From: Cafeteria roenbergensis
Taxonomy: Eukaryota; Sar; Bigyra; Bicosoecida; Cafeteriaceae
Length of the DNA stretch: 64,000 nucleotides
Reading direction: 5' to 3'
Assembly: GCA_008330645.1 (NCBI GenBank)
Contig: VLTN01000035.1
Location: forward strand, 186,001-250,000
Part shown: positions 43,701-53,797 of the stretch, in pieces
Layout: each line of letters begins with the position of its first letter
Numbering within the stretch: position 1 is the stretch's first letter
The notes under the pieces: generated by a model
What the model saw: the letters and a program-made list of their open reading frames with translations, nothing else
Told to the model about the DNA's origin: nothing
Databases searched by the model: none
Made by a program: the position numbers and the translations under genes

Positions 43701-45452
43701 AGGCCCGACGGGCCCACCGCCGAGAGATCTGCGCCTGCCACGGGCAGCGCCTCGACCAGGCACCGCACGGCCGCGCCGCGCGCCGCTGCAGCGTAGTGCA
43801 GCGCGGTGCGACCGAAGCCGTCTCGCGCCCCCAGCAGCGCCCTGGCGTGAGCTTCCCGCCCTGTGTGGTAGAGCCGCTCTGCCGCATCCAGCGAAGTGAG
43901 CAGTGCCTCGCGTCTCTCCGCGTCGTCCCCATCGCCCGCTGCTGCCAGCGCCTCCCGACGGGCAGCGTCCCGGGCAGCGTCGCGCCGTGGCCGCAGCCGC
44001 TCCGCGGCCGACCCAAGCAGGCGCACCAGCGCGGCAGTCTTGCTGCGCAGCGCCAGGCAGTGAAGGAGCGTCGTCCCGTCCCTGTCCACAGCAGCGGCGT
44101 GGTCGTCGAGCGTCGCGCGTCGTATCCACTCGTTCAGGGACACGTCGTCGCAGCGCAGCACCGCCGCCACAGCCGGATGACGGCTCGCATCTCGCGACAC
44201 CCGCAGCGGCCGCGGCTCGGCCCCTGCGCGCACAACCGGAAACTCCAGCAGCAGGGGCGGGCCGTCGTCCCCTCCGGCGGCTGAGCTGCGCGCTGAGCCG
44301 GTGACGGATGATCGCCGTGACGCAGGCCTGGCGGCGGCATCGCTGGCCTTGCTGTCACCGGCGGCGGCGGCATCGCTGGCCTTGCTGTCACTGGCGGCGC
44401 CGGCATCGCTGGCCTTGCTGTCACCGGCGGCGGCGGCATCGCTGGCCTTGCTGTCACCGGCGGCGGCGGCATCGCTGGCCTTGCTGTCACTGGCGGCGGC
44501 GGCATCGCTGGCCTTGCTGTCACCGGCGGCGGCGGCATCGCTGGCCTTGCTGTCACCGGCGGCGGCGGCATCGCTGGCCTTGCTGTCACCGGCGGCGCCG
44601 GCATCGCTGGCCTTGCTGTCACCGGCGGCGCCGGCATCGCTGGCCTTGCTGGCGGCCGGCATCGCTGGCCTTGCTGTCACCGGCGGCGGCGGCATCGCTG
44701 GCCTTGCTGTCACCGGCGGCGCCGGCATCGCTGGCCTTGCTGTCACCGGCGGCGGCGGCATCGCTGGCCTTGCTGTCACCGGCGGCGGCGGCATCGCTGG
44801 CCTTGCTGTCACCGGCGGCGGCGGCATCGCTGGCCTTGCTGTCACCGGCGGCGGCGGCATCGCTGGCCTTGCTGTCACCGGCGGCGGCGGCATCGCTGGC
44901 CTTGCTGTCACCGGCGGCGGCGGCATCGCTGGCCTTGCTGTCACCGGCGGCGGCGGCATCGCTGGCCTTGCTGTCACCGGCGGCGCCGGCATCGCTGGCC
45001 TTGCTGTCACCGGCGGCGGCAGGTGCTGCGGCTGCATCACCCTTCCCGTCAGCAGGCGGAGTGTCGGGCTTCGGACTTGTGCCATTAGCTGCGGCCTCCA
45101 GGCTTGAAGGCAGGTCGTCGTCATCGATTCCAGTAGCGCCCCCCGGGGCGCTGATCAAGCTGTTGGTGTCCAAGGCAGCGCTGTCGGCAGTGGGGCTGTC
45201 AGAACCCGCTGCGCCAGCATTCGGCTTGTCGTTGCTCGCTCCCGCTCCCTGCCCTGCCTTCGGAGACGAAAGTGGTGGCGTTTCGTCGCCCCCACTGGCA
45301 CCGGCAGCATCGTCTCCGGCCGCATCAGCGCTGGCAGGCGTCGGCATAGGCGCGCTCGACTTGGCGCCAGTTGGTTTCCGCAACGGGTCCTCGATTTCGA
45401 ACGAGTCATCGCTGTACTCGTCCGCCCCATCCGACTTGGCAGGGGACGCCAT
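40777..45452 (-). CDS. Large ankyrin-repeat protein, frame broken twice
   Basis: The gene reads on the minus strand in three frames in turn. The N-terminal part (from ATG 45452, MASPAKSDGADEYSDDSFEI) is acidic and leads into a long 11-residue repeat (AAAGDSKASDA). A shortened repeat near 44650 shifts the frame. The middle part continues the same repeat peptide and then has ankyrin repeats (DGTTLLHCLALRSKTAALV, FGRTALHYAAAARGAAV, DGYTALHVAAASGDASAAR). Near 42966, in a run of four G, the frame shifts again. The last part (to 40777) has about eight more ankyrin repeats (GWTPLAVAVLAG, GMTPLLLAAKHG, GNTALHWAQAFG). It may be a recent pseudogene, an allele with indels or two assembly errors. The function is unknown; ankyrin repeats bind proteins. 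Confidence 0.7.
44337..45024. repeat. 33-base coding minisatellite, about 21 units
   Basis: About 21 copies of a 33-base unit (GCATCGCTGGCCTTGCTGTC then ACCGGCGGCGGCG) lie head to tail inside the ankyrin gene. Each unit encodes the 11-residue peptide AAAGDSKASDA on the minus strand. Copies differ at few sites (ACCGG or ACTGG, GGCG or GCCG). One unit, at about 44637-44661, is only 25 bases long, an 8-base loss that changes the frame. Confidence 0.95.
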
Positions 45453-45624
45453 GCAGCTGCGACAGTGAGCGAGTCTGCTCGGTATCGGCGGGCCTGGTGC
45501 GCGCTTGCGCAAGTGATTCTGATCCGGTTGCCGTCGGCCAACACGCCGGCAGAGCCGCCAGCCCGCATGGTACAACCGCCCGCAAGCCACCGCACCAGCA
45601 GGCGAGGAAGCCACGAATTGAACG
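45453..45624. promoter_or_regulatory. Bidirectional promoter region
   Basis: About 170 bases separate the starts of the ankyrin gene (minus) and the Rrp6-like gene (plus). It is less GC-rich than its surroundings, with several AT-containing stretches. No TATA box is evident. Confidence 0.45.
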
Positions 45625-48600
45625 ATGAGTGCAATGCAGAGGAAATTCTCCTTGCGGGAACCGCCTGATCCTGATCCCGAAGCGCTTGCGCTCGCTGGAT
45701 CGAACACAGGCGCCCTCGAACGCGCGAGCGCTGCGCTCCTCGAAGCCGTCCGAGGCCTGGCGGTGAGCCCAGCATGCGAGCCGCGCCGCGGCAGTTGGGT
45801 TTTCGGTGCGCCCAGCATCGGTTGCGCCGTTGGCGACGCTCTGTGCTGTAGGCCGCGCGCTGTGCTTCGTGTTGCAGTCCACCAGCATCGCGGACGGCCC
45901 TGCTGTGCCTCTCGAGTTCGTGGAGACGGAGAGCCAAGCGCTCGGCGCAGTGGAAGAGCTGGTGTCTGCAGATCCGCCAGTCGTGGCCCTTGACCTGGAG
46001 CACCACTCGGCACACTCATTCTCGGGGTTCGTCGCGCTGGTGCAGGCGTCGACGGCGACGAAAGATTTCATTTTCGACACAACGGAGCCTGAGGTCCGAC
46101 GAGCGCTTGCCAGCGACAAGTTTACGGCCTTTTTGCGAGCGCACGTCCCCCTGAAAGTGCTCCACGGGTCGCGAAACGACGTGCGGTGGCTGGCTACGGA
46201 CTTCGGGCAGCGGCTAGGGGCAGGGACGCTCGACTCGTTCGAGGCGGCGAGCGTGCTGGGGTGGAGGGGCCGGTCGCTGCAGGCGCTGGCAAGGAGGCTC
46301 TTGGGCGTTGAGCTCGACAAGGGGGAGCAGTGCGGGGACTGGAGGAGGCGGCCGCTCACGCCAGCCATGCTGGCGTATGCGCGGGCAGACACGAGAAGGC
46401 TGATTCAGCTGGTGCCGTTGCTCGTCGGACACTTGCAGGGGGCGGTGGGAGGGCGCGGCACGGAGCCGGGCAAGACTGCCGCTGCCGGCCCGGGTGCAGC
46501 GGCGGCAGCCAAGACAGTGCTTGCCAGCGAGGCATCGGACGAGGACGAGGACGACGACGCAGTGGCCGGGAGCGACGAGGACGAGGATGATGACGAGGAG
46601 GAAGCCAGGAGTGGCAGCAGCAGCGACGGCGTGGGCAGTGGCGCTGCAGCGGGCGGGGCGGGCTCACCGGCGTCGCTCAGTGAATCCCTGCCGGCGGCCA
46701 GAGCGGCGCTGCGTGCGGAGGCTCCCGCAAGCGAGCCTCTCTGCAAGACCCTCGTCGCAAGCGCGGCTGTGACCTGCCGCTCGCTGCGGTCACCCGCCGA
46801 GTTGCGAGAGTCGCGTTTGTCGCTGCGCAAGTGCAAAGGCCTCGCAAACTCCATTGCCAGCCAGGTCATGGTTCGGGCTGGCCTGAGCGAAATGGCGCTG
46901 TCGAGCGACGTGGCCGAAATGCTAGCCGACCCGCCGCTGGTGGTGGCGGCAGTGGCGGCCGTTTGGAAGGCGCGTGTCACCCTGGGGGCGAGTCTCGACG
47001 AAAACTTTACGGAGTGGGCGCTGCCCCACGAGGCGGCTGCAAGGATTGGCACAGCCGCGGTTGGAGTCTGGGCAAACAGCCTGCTTGGGCGCCCGCCGCC
47101 GTCCGCGGATGACTCGTTGGGGGCTTGGCAGTCTGACCCTCGCCTTGTGCTGGAGGCCGTTGCCAGCGGACGAGCTGGGGCGAGCTCGGCCGCAGTGGGC
47201 AGCGCTGTTCAAGATCTGACGGCCCCTATGCACGCCGAGCTCCAGGCAGCTGTTGACAGTTGGAGAGGGGAGGCTGGGCACTCGGGGGCCGCGCCGCGAC
47301 CGGACGTCCTTCGCGAAGCGTGTGAGGCTGCTGCCTCCGCCGTCTGCGCCGTTGCGGACGATGCGCGGGCAGCCTTGGGGGAGCCCCGCCCTGGCGCGGA
47401 CGAAGTGGGCGACGACGCCGACGCTGCTGTCGACGGAGCATTTGAGGCGCTGCGCGTGGCTTCCGTGGCTCAGCTGCAGGCCGTGCTGCCGCCAGAGAAC
47501 GCGCTCTCAGACCCTGAGGTCATGCTGACGGCGATGCGTGGGGCGACGCAGGCCTTCGCGCCAGAGGAGGGGCCAACGCCGGCGGCAAGTGGGGCAGGTG
47601 GGGCGCAGGCCCCTCCGGCCTTGCTGTTTGGCTGGGACCAGATCCGGTCCGGAGCAGTGCAGCGCCAGAGCGTCCGCAAGGTGGGCGCGCCCCCCGCCCA
47701 CTCGCTCCGCAAGGAGTGGTCGGTTGAAGTTCGTGGCCCGCAGATGGAGGTCCTCCCGGACATGAGCCTGCAGGAAGCGTTTGCGGTCGTGCAGCGCAAG
47801 GAGGGGGCTTGGCTGGTCGCGCCCAGCGATGCCGAGGTTCTCGCGCACGCGGAGCTCGCAAAGCGTCGAAGCGAGGGTGGGGGTGACTTACACGTCTTGT
47901 GGATTCGGGCGGCTGTGCAGCTGCGTGAGCCCGCGTCTGCGAAGGCCGGGGCAGCCGCGCCCACGCTCCGCTGCTGGGGATGCGGCACGACGGACGAGCG
48001 GCTTCGGTCGTACTTGCTGCTGCCCGATAGCCTCGGGTTCACGCTCGGGCCTGGCGTCGCGTTGTGCCGGCCGGGCGGCCGAATGCAGTTTTGCTACGCT
48101 TGCTCAGTCAGATTTCGAACAGCGAGAGCGGAGGAGTTGGCGCGGCTGAGGCGAGACATGGGCTTGCCAGAGACGCTGGAAGAGCTGACGGAGTTATCAG
48201 CGGCCTTGGCCGGAGCGGACTCTCTGGCTGTGGCTGCGGCAGAGCACATTGCGGCGATGGATCGGTTCCACGATGGCTGCATCGAGCACATGCAGCGGCG
48301 CCTCGTGCCACTCGCACACGAGAGCCTCCCGCCCGGCCCGAGTGGCACTCTACCCCTTGAGGCCGAGATGAGCTCTCGCGATCTCAGCCACGACGAGGAG
48401 GCGGAGCTGCTTAGGGGCGCAGTCGGCGACGCTGCGCAGACACTGTGGGCGGCGGAGCTCCTGTGCCGACCTGCGGTGCTGGCAGCCCTGCGACAGCGGC
48501 GCATCCGCGTGGTGGTGGACGTGTTCAAGCGCGAGCACGTTGGCACAGCCAGGCACATCCAACTCCTTTCCATGTGGGTGGGCCCTAGGCCATCGTTTGC

Positions 48601-49798
48601 CACGGCCGACACAATGGACGAGTACGGCTGGGCCACCCAGTTCGGGCCTGCGCCCGCCTACTGCGCAGCAGCTGGGATGAGCGCGCCTCCGCCAGAGGTG
48701 GAAGGCGTTGCGACCGCTGGGTCTGCCGCTGCGCTTCTCGCCGTGGACAAGGCTCTCTGCGACGCGCGAGGGTTCGACGCGGCGCGCAGGGACCGAGCGG
48801 TGACGAGTGTCGAGTGGGAAAAACAGCTGTTCGACACGAGCGTGATCGGCGAGGCGCTGGACAGCGTGAGGGGCGCGTGGGCAGAGTCGATGCTTGACCC
48901 GTATTGGACTGCCAGCGCGTTGCCGGGGAGCGAAGACGGGCCCGCAGCTGACGCCGCAGCTGCCCCTGCGTGTCTCTTGCCGGCAGACATGGCCCCCGCG
49001 GTGTCTGCGCGCACTGCCAACGCGCTGGACGTGCTGCGGGAGGCCAGCAACGCTGCGCAACGCATCGGTCACATGTATCGGATGTCCGGCAGCCTGTCCG
49101 ACGCAAGGCGCAAGCTGAAGGCTTTTGAGAAAGCCAAAGCCGGCAACGAGCTGACGGAGAAGGTCGTTGCCAAGCGCGAGCACAGGCTGGGAGATGCGAA
49201 AGGCAAGGCCATGTTGGCCATGAAACAAGCTTGCTCGGCGGCCTGCGGATGTGACGCCCTAGCAGAGGCAGCCGCTGGTGCCGGACTGGAGTGGCCTCCT
49301 GATGTCTGGGATGACTCGCTGGACGCCCTCGTGGAAGCCATCCCGGAAGCTGTGCGCTCCGAGGACCGGCTGCTCGTCTCTCGAATCATGTCGGACGGCA
49401 AATGGTCGCTGCAGCCTCCCGCCACGCAGGCGCTCTCCATCGGCTCGCCTCGGCGAATGGCTGAGCTGCTACGATTCGGTCCGGCTGCGGCGCGTGGGCT
49501 GGAGCGCCTTTCGCCGTGGTTTGCCAGGGAGGCAGCCGAACCCGCGGCGCAAGAGCGCGAGCAGCACCCCTGCGGCTTGAGCGTTGCCGCGCACCGGCGC
49601 TGCTCGGCGATTGTGCGCGGCTTCCGAAAGGCCTTCCTTGACGCGTTCGCAGATGACCTGACGCATGTTCCGCGGGGCTTTCTGGACAGCAGCGAAACAG
49701 CAGAGCGGCGGGAGGACTGGGCCTTGGAGCTGCGCACGGCTGCCGAGAAGGGCTGGCATCCTGATTTCGGCGACGCCGTGCCCTCCTCCGCACAGTAG
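45625..49798 (+). CDS. Rrp6/EXOSC10-like 3'-5' exoribonuclease with long unknown C-terminus
   Basis: Exon 1 (45625-45762) and exon 2 (45878-49798) join in phase 0, giving 1,352 residues. Residues about 70-230 are a DEDDy exonuclease: ALDLEHHSAHSFSGFVALVQ (Exo I, Asp85 and Glu87), VLHGSRNDVRWLATDFG (Exo II) and DWRRRPLTPAMLAYARADTR (Exo III, with the Tyr-x3-Asp). The LEHH and DWRxRPL words are typical of Rrp6, the nuclear exosome nuclease, more than of bacterial RNase D. An acidic block follows, then about 1,000 residues mostly helical and of no known family. These include a four-cysteine pair-pair motif (CWGCG...CYAC, about residues 740-785). The N-terminal exosome-binding region of Rrp6 is missing. 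It is head to head with the ankyrin gene. Confidence 0.88.
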
Positions 49799-49985
49799 CC
49801 TGCCGCGGACAGAGGAAGTGTGAGCTTGCGTGTGGGGGGGGGGGGGCAGGAGGGGGGAGAGACAGCTGCTGCCGCACATGCGCCTGTTGGAGTCAATCAA
49901 GGAGCGCAGCGGGCAGAGCACACGCTGGTCAGCACTGACGCATGGTGTCAAGGCGCTCGCTCAGCGCCCACAGCGCCACACTCTC

Positions 49986-50895
49986 ATGGCAGCGGCAGCT
50001 GCCGGCGCTGGGGACATGCGCGAGGCCGACCTGCCCGACGAGGCACGAGCCGCCCGCCTGCTGCCGGGCGCAGTGCACCGGACCTTGGTGGCCACGGAGA
50101 ATTGGCTGCCTGCGCTTGCAGTTGGGGTGGCAGCCTTCGGCGCGCTCATCGCGCTGCTCCTGGTGCTCCTCGAGCTGGACTTGCTGGTTGTTGCGATGGT
50201 AGTGTTCTTCAGTGAGTGTTTCGCGGGCGGGCGGCGGCGCTGCGCGCTGGAGACATTGCGGTGTTCCAATGGGGAATTCACTGGCGCTTCCAGAAACCCC
50301 TGCTCCCCCTCCCCCGCGTGCCCCGGCGCCTCCCTCTCCCGCAGGCGTGACCTGCGCGGTTGGGGTGTACGTCAGATACTGGAGGCAACGCTCCGAGCGG
50401 CGCCGAGGTGGGGCCGGAGGCCATGCGGACGTCAGGCCGCGAGCGCGAGTTCCAGTTGACCGGCAATTGTGGGCGCTCCTTGCCGCCCGCGGCGGCGACC
50501 CGGCGCACCGCCAGCTCCAGGCCATGATGATGATGGGCACAGACAGAGACTTTGGGCCCGAGGACTACGAGATGCTGCTGGCGCTGGACGAGCACACGCC
50601 GACCAAAATGATTGCCCGCGCCTCCCGCGGGGAAATCAGCAGGCTCCCCACGATCAACTACACGCCGCCCAGGGAAGACCCGAGCGACCCTGCCAAGACT
50701 AAGGAGGAGGCCAGGACGCGCTGCCTCGTCTGCCTGGAGGACTTCGTGCCGGGCGAAACGCTCCGGCTCTTGCCGTGCATTCATTTTTTCCACGCCAAGT
50801 GCATCGACCGCTGGCTTGGCGAAAAGGCCGAGTGCCCTGTGTGCAAGAGCTCCATTCGCGATGGCAGCGATGGGGGGGCGAGTGCTGCCCCATAG
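49986..50895 (+). CDS. RING-H2 transmembrane E3 ubiquitin ligase
   Basis: Exon 1 (49986-50211) and exon 2 (50345-50895) join at A/GC (FFS/VTCAVGVY), giving 258 residues. One long hydrophobic segment (ALAVGVAAFGALIALLLVLLE then VVAMVVFFS) spans the intron and forms one or two membrane helices near residues 42-85. The C-terminal RING-H2 has the C3H2C3 order: CLVC, CIHFFHAKC, then CPVC, with the usual DRW. It should ubiquitinate membrane-associated substrates, as ATL or RNF13-type ligases do. An ATG lies upstream in the same frame at 49830 but the region between is a G-run spacer. The next gene converges from the other strand 160 bases away. Confidence 0.85.
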
Positions 50896-51057
50896 CCTCA
50901 CCTGGGGTTTGTTTGTCGGGAGCCCGCTCGCGCTGTCTACGAGTGTCGCTTGCATCCATTCTCGAACCTGCGCGGCGTGTTGGTGGCAGCTTTTGTTTGG
51001 TTGCACCGCGCTGTGCACACGCAGAGCAGCCGGGTGCAAAACACGGTGCACAGACGC

Positions 51058-53565
51058 TCAGCGACCGCTGCCAAAGGGCGTGCTCAGGGACGGGCTCAGG
51101 AACGCGCCGACGGAGCCAACGACCTTGGCGGCCGCGGACGAGTCCGATCCCATCGCAAACGCCGCCATTTCGTTCTTGAGGGGGCCCAGGGCGTGAATGG
51201 CCGACATTCCGGCCGTCCTGACTGCGCTGGGCACGCCGGGGCGGTGGCCGCCCGCTGCAAAGACTGCCTTGATCACGTCGAGGGCGGTCTGCATTCCTTG
51301 CACCTGCGCGCGGCGCTCGCCGTCGTACTCGCGCAGCAGGCTCAGCGACCCTGCGGCAGTTGGGGCGGGCGAGGTGGGCGAGTGCAGGGGAGACGCACGT
51401 TGAGCGCAGCGAGGGCCGCAGCGGCGGACGAGGCAGCGGCGGACGAGGCAGCGGCAGGCGAGGCAGCGGCGGCGGCCGGGGCCGCAACGGTGGGGGCGGG
51501 GACTGATGGCCCTGACGGCTTCGCGCTGGTGGGCAGAGCGGCTTCGTCAGCACCCATGGCGCGGTCTATCCGGCTGCGCGAAACCACCGCTGTGCCCTGG
51601 CCGGCTCACCGACGTCGCGGCCTGCCTCTGCTCCGCGTGCCAGCGTGCGAGCGAGAGCGTCGGCATCGCCCAGGCCGAGGTTGAGTCCCTGTCCGGCGAG
51701 CGGGTGCACAGTGTGAGCGGCGTCACTGCGCAGAGAGGGGGCAAGGTGAGAGGGGGAAGGGAGCGGGCGGACATCCGCGAGCGCAGAGAGTGAGCGACAC
51801 GGAGGAACGGACGAGGGAGGCGAAGGCGGGGGAGGCGAAGGCGGGGGAGGCGAAGGCGGGGGAGGCGAAGGCGGGGGAGGCGAAGGCGGGGGAGGCGAAG
51901 GCGGGGGAGGCGAAGGCGGGGGAGGCGAAGGCGAAGGCGGGGGAGGCGAAGGTCGGGGGGGGGGGCAGGGTGCGCACAGCGCAGAGGCGACGGGGCAGCG
52001 GCGGGGCAGGGAGGGGGGCGCGCGGGCGCGGACAAGCGGCCCGGGGCCGCGACTCACCCCACGAGGGCCAGCCTGGAGCGGGCGTACTCGTTGGCCCCAG
52101 CCATGCGGAGCGGGAACGAGGCCGCCCCGCCCACCACCTCTGTGACGAGCGGGGGAGTTCCCATGGGCTCCGCCCTGGTGACGGTGTGGGCAGCGCCCTG
52201 CATGGCGCGGGAGAGCTTCACGGCGCCCTTGGTGAAGAGGTCCACTGCGCCGCCCTGGGAGGCGGCGGCGGCGGCGTCCTGCGCGGATCCCTGCTGGGCG
52301 AAGGCAGCGTTGATCTCGGCAGCCAGGTCAGGGCCGGGCAGGGCCTTGAGGCGGGCGGCCTCGGCGGGCGGCACCGACCACACGATGGAGGACATGTCGT
52401 TCCACAGCGGGAGGAGGGCGAGCGGGCCAGCCGGAAGGAACCGCTGCCAGGCAGTCCGCTGGTTGTCTCCCGCAAGCCGCACAGACGCCACAACGCCGTG
52501 CTGCTCGTAGTCCTTGGCCCAGGAGCCCACGCCAGCGAGGGAGCGGGTCACGGAGCCGCCGCCGTCCGCGCCAACGACGAGGCGGGCGCGCACGACGCGT
52601 CCGTCAGCTGTCTCCACGCGCGCGAGCTCTTGCGGCGGCGAGCCCAGCGCAGCGCCCGGCGAGTGCGGCGGCAGGCTCAGGGACTTGAGAGTCGTTCCCT
52701 CGAAGAGCCGCAGCCCCGACGCGCCCGTAGCAAGCGCGCGCAGTCTGTCGTAGACTGCAGAGCCGAGGACTCTGTTTTCCGCCACAAACCCGAGCGCGCC
52801 CTGCCCGTCGCTGCCGAACCGAACGTAGCCCGAGCCCACCGACTCCCACACCTGCATGCGGGTGAAGGCTGGCGCGCGGACGTCCGCGATGTCCTCCCAC
52901 ACGCGGCAAGCTGCGAAAACGCCAAATTTGCACACGAGAACGTCAAAAGGGGGTGTCGCAAGAGCGCAGGCATCGCGGCCAGGACTCACGCGAAGCGGGG
53001 GCGAGCGGCGCCGCCTTGCGCGGCCGCAGTGCTGCAGCTGCCCGGTGCGCGCACCACCACGCCGGCGGTGCGGTTGCAATGCGGCAATGATGGCTGTCTG
53101 ATGATGACGAGGCGGTGACGCCCGCAGCGCCAGCGGGCGCCTCTTCCCTTCGCAAGCCCGCGCTATCCAAAGCTCCTGGACGGGAGAGGGGGAGCAAACG
53201 CGCCGCGTGCAACACTGCTGTTTCTCACAATCGAGAATGCGCCCGCTGGCGGGGGTGATGGCAAACACCCTGATGTCAGGGTCCACGAGCGACCGGAGCT
53301 CATCCAGCTCGGGCGGCGGGTTGGGCTCCACCACGCCAATGCGTGCTCCGGGCATCAGGTCAGTCAGCCTGCAGGCGAGCGTGCCCCCTACCACGCCGCC
53401 GCCGACGACAAGGACGTCAAAGATGGGCTCGCCCGCGGCGCCAGGCGACGGCTGCGAGGCGGTCGACGCGAGCCTGCGCCAGAAGCTCCTCGCCCCCGCG
53501 GGGGCGACCTCGGCCGCAGCCGCCTGGGCGCAAACCGACGCACAATGGGCGATGCGCGCCCTCAT
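51058..53565 (-). CDS. COQ6: COQ6, ubiquinone biosynthesis monooxygenase
   Basis: Four exons (53565-53229, 52910-52058, 51725-51610, 51350-51058) give 532 residues. The N-terminus is a mitochondrial presequence ([10 protein letters not shown]). [19 protein letters not shown] is the FAD Rossmann motif. [25 protein letters not shown] and [16 protein letters not shown] follow in order. The [24 protein letters not shown]-binding motif crosses intron 2. The C-terminus ([20 protein letters not shown]) matches COQ6. COQ6 is the C5-hydroxylase of the ubiquinone ring, working with COQ-complex partners on the matrix side of the inner membrane. Introns in this gene (259, 332 and 318 bases) are longer than the window average, and intron 2 holds a 15-base tandem repeat. 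Confidence 0.96.
51815..51955. repeat. 15-base tandem repeat inside a COQ6 intron
   Basis: About nine copies of GGGGGAGGCGAAGGC lie in a row within the second intron of COQ6, read on the plus strand. One copy has a short inner duplication (GCGAAGGCGAAGGC). It is followed by a run of G near 51955. Confidence 0.9.
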
Positions 53566-53797
53566 CGGGAGCGGGTGGGGGGTGTGGGGCGCCGCCCGGC
53601 GCGCGGCGGCTGTTCTTCCGCACTGGTGGCTCTGCTCTGCCGGCAGTTCCCGAGACGCGCGCCGGAGCAGCTGCAACGCGCGCGGAGGGGCACCGCGTGG
53701 CTTCCAGAGGCGCGCGACCAGCGACGCACCCTCGCCACTCGCTCGAGGAGGAACCCAGCCTCCGCGGCCCTCGTCGTCGCGTGCAGGCCGCCCAGCC
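53566..53797. promoter_or_regulatory. Bidirectional promoter region of COQ6 and the RME-8 homologue
   Basis: About 230 bases between the ATG of COQ6 (minus) and the first ATG of the RME-8-like gene (plus). No TATA box or clear motif is visible. Confidence 0.4.

Noticed and set aside
42122-44284. Long plus-strand open frame opposite the ankyrin gene
   Set aside because: It is a mirror of the GC-rich ankyrin coding sequence; its protein has no fold-like pattern, while the minus strand has clear ankyrin repeats.
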